Positions 59,913 through 64,000 of a DNA stretch of 64,000 nucleotides are shown piece after piece. Numbering within the stretch: the first letter of the stretch is position 1; every line of letters begins with the position of its first letter. The notes under the pieces are model-generated. The model searched no databases, was not told the DNA's origin, and was given only the letters and a program-made list of their open reading frames with translations. The translations under genes and the position numbers were made by a program. The stretch comes from Mucilaginibacter hurinus (GTDB taxonomy: Bacteria; Bacteroidota; Bacteroidia; Sphingobacteriales; Sphingobacteriaceae), in the NCBI RefSeq assembly GCF_003324525.1, contig NZ_QGDC01000003.1:186001-250000 (forward strand), written 5' to 3'.

Positions 59913-62114
59913 CTATTCCTTTATTACCTTCCCCGTTACCACTGTATCAGCGGTAGCTACATTAAAAATGTATATTCCGCTTGGATAACCTGATAAGCTA
60001 ACATCGTTTGATCTGCCTGAAATGATCTGTTTACCCATCAGGTTTGATACCTGCACTTTTTTTATGGCCTTATCTGACATGATATGCACATTTTGCCCGT
60101 TAGTAACTACCGTAGGGTAAATACTGATACCTGCATTACTATTAACGGCAAGCATTTCACCGGCTGTAATGGCTGAAGCATTAGCGGCCTGGTTTATAGT
60201 AACGGTTTTACTGCCTGCAAAACTACCGTTAGTAAAGCTAAACCTTATGGAACCTGTACGGGCCTTACCACTTGTATTGGCTGATGCCGTAAACGTGAGG
60301 TATCCCGATCCGGTTTTTGACTTTAAACCGTTAGTGCCTACTTTTATCCATGATGGCAGTGATATGATATTCCCTGTGCAGCAAAAGGCATCCGCATTTA
60401 CATTAACGCTGCCACCACCGGCAGCATAATTCAAAGCCTCGGGATAAACGGCGAATGACGGCGAGCCGTTGCATGGCCCGTCCTGGCGCACGGTAAAAGG
60501 GGCGCTTTGTGAGGCAGCGGCAAACGTTATGGCACCCTGCCGCGCTGCACCTGTGCTTTTTGCAGTTACAATAAGCGTAGTGTTTCCCTTGCCCGACATA
60601 GGCTTGCAGCTAATCCAATCAGGCAGTTTACTTATAGACCAGCTTTGTGTAGTGGTTAGGTTTACAAAGTGCGCTCCTCCCGTCGCCGCAAATCGGAGCG
60701 GGTTAGAGAATACCGGTTTTTGACTTATAGACAAGCGACTGTCAAAACTCTGTCCGGGTACTGTTACGGCAATGGTGGTGAGCTTGGTAACGGTACCTAT
60801 ATTTGGCTGCGCGGTAATGGTAACAGTAGTAGTGCCGGCGTTGCCTGACATTGGGGAAATTGTGTAACCGCTATATGTTTTATTTATTGACCATGCGTTA
60901 CTGCTTCGTATCTGGATACTTTTTTGCCCCCCCTCACCGGCAAATATTACGCTATCGGCCGAAAAAATACTTTTTACCTCAAAGTTTTGCTTTACCACTT
61001 GCCCTTTATGATCAACTATAAACTGCCAGATACCGTGTTTACCTGTACCGGCCGGGTTAACGGGCACGGTAAACCACCTGTAAAAAGCGCTGTAATGGAA
61101 AGCTTCTTTTTGAAAAATCCCCCTGAAAAACGGTTTTCCGTCAGGGGATATCAATGAAATCCTGGTAACCGAATCGGGCTGCATATCCCTGAAATACATT
61201 GAAAAATACATGGGATCACCATCGTTAAACACAGTAGCTATGTTATCTGCCGCTTCTGTGGCATTATAGCATTGTGATAGCACCGGTATAGATCTACCTG
61301 TCACTATTTTATTAATGGTAGTTACATAGTACGGCTGTTGCTTTTTCCATAACGATTGGTTTCCGCCTGCATTGCACGATCCCGCCCACGGATCCAATAG
61401 CTCCTGGTAGGTATTATCCTTATAAACTTCAAAATGCAAGTGCGGACCGGTTGAATTGCCTGAACTGCCTACAACACCCAGGTATTCACCTTCGTTTACT
61501 ATCGAGCCTATTGGCTTTGTAGTAACCGAGCCTTTTTTCATGTGGCCGTACCAACACACAGAGCCATCAGTGTTTTGTACATATACCGCGTTCCAGTCAC
61601 AATATTCTGTACAAAATGCACAGCTTTTATCATCAGCGCCGTCAAACTTGTAAATAATAGTCCCTTTTGTTGCCGCTACAATCTGCACGGCGTTTTTATC
61701 CATCTTATCCCATGCAAACGGCCATGTAAAAATATCGGTGCCCTGGTGGCCTTCATAAGTCCGCGTGCCACAATTAAAATCCCTCAGGCCGGTACCTCTA
61801 TTTTCATCCACATAATTGCTTATTCCGTAGTACCCCGGATCGGTACTGCCCGCAGATTGCTTAATAGGCCATATAAATTTACCCACCGGCACTCCATGGG
61901 TACGCACACGTAAAACTTTTTGCTGCACCAATTTGGCTGTGCTGCTTTTTAGTTGGGTAATTATCATTTGCCGTTGGCGGTTGCTGATACATGAATCTTT
62001 TAAAGTTTCACGAAAGCCAATACCGGTTTCTTTAAATGATTGCTGGGCTTTGGTTGCGTTGGCGCAAATCAACAGAAAAGCGCACGTCAATGTAACAAGG
62101 CGTAATGGGTTCAT
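59913..62114 (-). CDS. Secreted M23 peptidase with BACON-like repeats and T9SS sorting domain
   Basis: 733 residues with signal peptide (cleavage near ATKA|Q). The LytM/M23 endopeptidase covers about 80-240: His123 and Asp127 in GHQGTDI, His191 in YGHMKK, and His225/His227 in GPHLHFEV complete the zinc/catalytic set. A unique beta-domain follows to about 395, then BACON-like all-beta repeats (about 400-640: FVNLTTTQSWSISKLPDWISCKP, GKARTGSIRFSF), and a C-terminal type A T9SS sorting domain (about 650-733; SNAGISIYPTVVTNG...LSGYPSGIYIFNV). Peptidoglycan- or protein-cleaving surface enzyme. Confidence 0.93.
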   Translation of the reverse strand: MNPLRLVTLTCAFLLICANATKAQQSFKETGIGFRETLKDSCISNRQRQMIITQLKSSTAKLVQQKVLRVRTHGVPVGKFIWPIKQSAGSTDPGYYGISNYVDENRGTGLRDFNCGTRTYEGHQGTDIFTWPFAWDKMDKNAVQIVAATKGTIIYKFDGADDKSCAFCTEYCDWNAVYVQNTDGSVCWYGHMKKGSVTTKPIGSIVNEGEYLGVVGSSGNSTGPHLHFEVYKDNTYQELLDPWAGSCNAGGNQSLWKKQQPYYVTTINKIVTGRSIPVLSQCYNATEAADNIATVFNDGDPMYFSMYFRDMQPDSVTRISLISPDGKPFFRGIFQKEAFHYSAFYRWFTVPVNPAGTGKHGIWQFIVDHKGQVVKQNFEVKSIFSADSVIFAGEGGQKSIQIRSSNAWSINKTYSGYTISPMSGNAGTTTVTITAQPNIGTVTKLTTIAVTVPGQSFDSRLSISQKPVFSNPLRFAATGGAHFVNLTTTQSWSISKLPDWISCKPMSGKGNTTLIVTAKSTGAARQGAITFAAASQSAPFTVRQDGPCNGSPSFAVYPEALNYAAGGGSVNVNADAFCCTGNIISLPSWIKVGTNGLKSKTGSGYLTFTASANTSGKARTGSIRFSFTNGSFAGSKTVTINQAANASAITAGEMLAVNSNAGISIYPTVVTNGQNVHIMSDKAIKKVQVSNLMGKQIISGRSNDVSLSGYPSGIYIFNVATADTVVTGKVIKE

Positions 62115-62187
62115 CGGTTTTTTAAAAAGGTAGGCTAATATAAAATAAAATCAGCCCAATTAAAAGGCAGTTTATATAGCTAATGTG

Positions 62188-63102
62188 TTATATATCAAAC
62201 CTTGATAAGCCTACAAATTGCTGAATCCGATCTGAAATTTCCTGTTGTGTAAGATTCTTTATACGTTCAGTACCAAACTTTTCCACACAGAACGAAGCAA
62301 GGGCCGATCCGTATATCAGTGCGTTCTTCATATTATTAAAGTTAACCGTGCCTACACGGGCCAAATGGCCTATAAAACCGCCTGCAAATGTATCGCCGGC
62401 GCCGGTTGGGTCAAATACATCTGCAAGAGGCAAAGCTGGCGTTGCAAAAACGTTGGTTTCATCAAATAGTAAGGCACCATGCTCGCCCTTTTTGATAACC
62501 AAATATTTAGGGCCCATCGCCAGAATTTTGCGGGCTGCCTTCACCAGCGAGTATTCGCCGGATAATTGGCGCGCCTCTTCATCATTGATGGTGAGTACAT
62601 CAACCATCTTAATGGTCTCAAGCAAATCATCCAGTGCAATATTCATCCAAAAGTTCATCGTATCCATTACGATAAGTTTGGGGCGGTTGCGTAGTCGTCT
62701 TATAACTGTTTGCTGTATTTGTGGAGTTAGATTGCCAAGCATCAGGTATTCACAATTCTGATAACTTTCAGGAATAACCGGATCAAAGTTTGCCAGTACA
62801 TTCAGTTCAGTAATAAGCGTATCGCGGGTGTTCATGTCGTTATGATACCTGCCGCTCCAAAAAAATGATTTTTCGCCTTTTTTTACCTGCAGTCCCTCAG
62901 TATTAACTCCATGGTCATTTAGATCCTTTATCTCGCTTTCCGGAAAATCGTCACCTACCACCGCTACGATGTTTACCTTATCATAAAAGTATGATGCTGC
63001 CAGACCTGCGTAGGTAGCGGCGCCGCCTACTATTTTATCTGCTTTACCAAAAGGGGTTTCAAGAGCGTCAAACGCCACGGTGCCAATTACTACCAAACTC
63101 AT
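62188..63102 (-). CDS. PfkB family sugar/nucleoside kinase
   Basis: 304 residues from the ATG at 63102 (MSLVVIGTVAFD); the frame is open further upstream but without family sequence. Ribokinase-fold hallmarks: VGGAATYAGLAASYF (substrate-binding di-Gly), VIKKGEHGALLF, and DPTGAGDTFAGGF with the catalytic Asp (about 250). The substrate is not predictable: ribokinase, adenosine kinase and fructokinase types share the fold. It faces the tRNA gene, whose promoter lies between. Confidence 0.92.
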   Translation of the reverse strand: MSLVVIGTVAFDALETPFGKADKIVGGAATYAGLAASYFYDKVNIVAVVGDDFPESEIKDLNDHGVNTEGLQVKKGEKSFFWSGRYHNDMNTRDTLITELNVLANFDPVIPESYQNCEYLMLGNLTPQIQQTVIRRLRNRPKLIVMDTMNFWMNIALDDLLETIKMVDVLTINDEEARQLSGEYSLVKAARKILAMGPKYLVIKKGEHGALLFDETNVFATPALPLADVFDPTGAGDTFAGGFIGHLARVGTVNFNNMKNALIYGSALASFCVEKFGTERIKNLTQQEISDRIQQFVGLSRFDI

Positions 63103-63135
63103 GCGTGAATATTTTTTTATTTTTTTGCGCAAATA

Positions 63136-63166
63136 TTGTGAAATTAAGCCGAAAATTATACTTTTG
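63136..63166 (+). promoter_or_regulatory. Promoter of the tRNA-Asn gene
   Basis: TTG at 63136-63138 and TACTTTTG at 63159-63166 with 20 bases between, an exact match to the Bacteroidota -33/-7 promoter; transcription would begin around 63170, some 20 bases before the tRNA. Confidence 0.75.
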
Positions 63167-63190
63167 CACACTCTAATCGAGAAAACGCAC

Positions 63191-63267
63191 TCCTGAGTAG
63201 CTCAGCCGGTTAGAGCATCTGACTGTTAATCAGAGGGTCGCTGGTTCGAGCCCAGCCTCAGGAGCCA
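63191..63267 (+). tRNA. tRNA-Asn (anticodon GTT), CCA encoded
   Basis: Acceptor TCCTGAG pairs with CTCAGGA; the D arm is AGCTCAGCCGGTTAGAGC; the anticodon arm is TCTGA-CTGTTAA-TCAGA with GTT in the loop; the T arm holds CTGGTTCGAGCCCAG; discriminator G and an encoded CCA end it at 63267. A terminator follows. Confidence 0.97.
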
Positions 63268-63270
63268 CGA

Positions 63271-63297
63271 GCCCCGCAAGTCCGCGGGGCTTTTTTT
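63271..63297 (+). terminator. Rho-independent terminator of the tRNA-Asn gene
   Basis: GCCCCGC (63271-63277) pairs with GCGGGGC (63284-63290) around AAGTCC, followed by seven T residues. Confidence 0.95.
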
Positions 63298-63346
63298 ATG
63301 GATTTTATTTTGGTCCTTTTTATCAGTTGGTAGCACAAGGGTACGA

Positions 63347-64000
63347 TTACTGCAATAAAACTTTACCGGATTTGTTTATGCCTTCAGCTGCGATATTTAG
63401 AATGTATGTACCGGGGGAGGTAGCAACATCTAAGGTATAATGCTCAGTTGTGTTTACATTAAATGTTTGCTTAGTTAGCTGTTTACCATATAGCGTAGTT
63501 AAAGTGGCCGTCAGGGCTTTGCCTTTATAAGCTTTTAAATCGAAACTCACTTTACCTGATGTAGCAGGATTAGGATATATATTGAACGTAACATCAGTTG
63601 GAGCCGAATGAGACAAGTAATTACTTTTTACCAATACAGATCTTATTGGCGAGCGTTTTTCCATACCGCCTTCCCACCATACAAATACATAATGTACATA
63701 CGTATCTTTTAATACAATGATCTCTGTATCCCAATACCTGTAAGTGGAAGGCATATTGTGCGTAAAGCCTTTTGAAAATATAGTTCCTACATATTTGTAA
63801 CTATTCCTGTCGTACTTATCGCCATAACTACGATATATAGCGCCGTGATGATGAAAATGTTCAGACTGTGTGATAATATCAATTTTAACAGGGCTATAAC
63901 CATTGTTACTGGTTACTTGAAAGGTCTTAATATCCACATAAGCTTTAAATGTAAATTTTTTCGACCTGTCGATAGTTGCTTTGTTATTTGCATCGTATAA
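63347..64000 (-). CDS. T9SS-secreted surface protein, N-terminus beyond the window
   Basis: The frame is open from the window edge (codon TTA at 64000) to the stop at 63347, so the visible 217 residues are the C-terminal part; an internal GTG (63937) is not a start. The first half is of unknown family (YVDIKTFQVTSNNGY, YVGTIFSKGFTHNMPSTYRY, a Trp-rich stretch VHYVFVWWEGGM), and the last ~75 residues are a type A T9SS C-terminal sorting domain: VTFNIYPNPATSGKVSF...LYGKQLTKQ...SPGTYILNIAAEG...SGKVLLQ. It is exported by the gliding/T9SS apparatus and attached to the cell surface or released. Confidence 0.9.
   Translation of the reverse strand, partial: LYDANNKATIDRSKKFTFKAYVDIKTFQVTSNNGYSPVKIDIITQSEHFHHHGAIYRSYGDKYDRNSYKYVGTIFSKGFTHNMPSTYRYWDTEIIVLKDTYVHYVFVWWEGGMEKRSPIRSVLVKSNYLSHSAPTDVTFNIYPNPATSGKVSFDLKAYKGKALTATLTTLYGKQLTKQTFNVNTTEHYTLDVATSPGTYILNIAAEGINKSGKVLLQ

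Noticed and set aside
63935..63937. GTG as start of the last T9SS-cargo gene
   Set aside because: The frame continues without a stop to the window edge, so this is an internal codon and the gene is truncated.

Overview
The window reads as a chromosomal segment of a Bacteroidota bacterium, most likely Sphingobacteriaceae (a Mucilaginibacter/Pedobacter-type organism; this placement is inference). Support comes from type IX secretion (T9SS) C-terminal sorting domains, a TonB receptor with an N-terminal carboxypeptidase-regulatory-like domain, DUF4293, DUF4846 and DUF2807 proteins, a carotenoid cluster with a fused CarR-type lycopene cyclase, and promoters with the Bacteroidota TTG-N20-TAnnTTTG pattern (clearest at 63136-63166, 29433-29463 and 4420-4449). 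No phage, plasmid, CRISPR or classical IS transposase was seen.

Layout. 1-4400: lspA (cut by the window edge) with a DUF4293 gene, then truA overlapping an ABC exporter, then an Ala-rich secreted protein. 4470-9186: a GH92 mannosidase-like enzyme and a siderophore-type TonB receptor. 9268-12882: rdgB with a coupled unknown gene, then a SurA-like PPIase and a MoxR ATPase. 12995-20111: a minus-strand block with a secreted SnoaL-like protein, cysS, an EEP-family protein, two rhomboid proteases and mutL. 20301-32000: a serine hydrolase with an unusual N-terminal domain, a zinc peptidase, recJ, an MBL hydrolase, a response regulator, gcvP, trmB, an alkyltransferase-like protein, two tiny lipoproteins and a DUF4846 protein.

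32113-36210 holds the most interesting locus: icmF (B12-dependent fused isobutyryl-CoA mutase) interrupted three times, always in frame, by GC-rich palindromic elements. The largest insertion carries a complete-looking DUF559 (Vsr/PD-(D/E)XK-type) endonuclease domain between palindromes. Subtracting about 276 inserted residues from 1365 leaves the usual IcmF length. I noticed no further copies elsewhere in the window.

36921-50125: a lipoprotein, a radical SAM protein, a TetR-small protein-MFS efflux cassette, an esterase, a sterol-desaturase-type oxygenase, a Crp/Fnr regulator, a Usp-like/bestrophin pair, two tandem DUF2807 proteins, an M1 peptidase and a propeller-type lipoprotein. 50309-59912: lpdA, crtZ, two unknown proteins, murB, an ECF sigma factor, and the carotenoid genes crtI, crtB, an unknown gene, lycopene cyclase and a cytochrome-b5-like protein. 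59913-64000: a T9SS-secreted M23 peptidase, a PfkB kinase, tRNA-Asn(GTT), and the C-terminal part of another T9SS cargo that runs off the right edge.

Functionally the carotenoid genes form one pathway: CrtB makes phytoene, CrtI desaturates it, the CarR-type cyclase makes beta-carotene and CrtZ hydroxylates it. The TetR, small protein and MFS genes look like a self-regulated efflux unit. The mutL-rhomboid-rhomboid-EEP-cysS block is probably co-transcribed at least in part.
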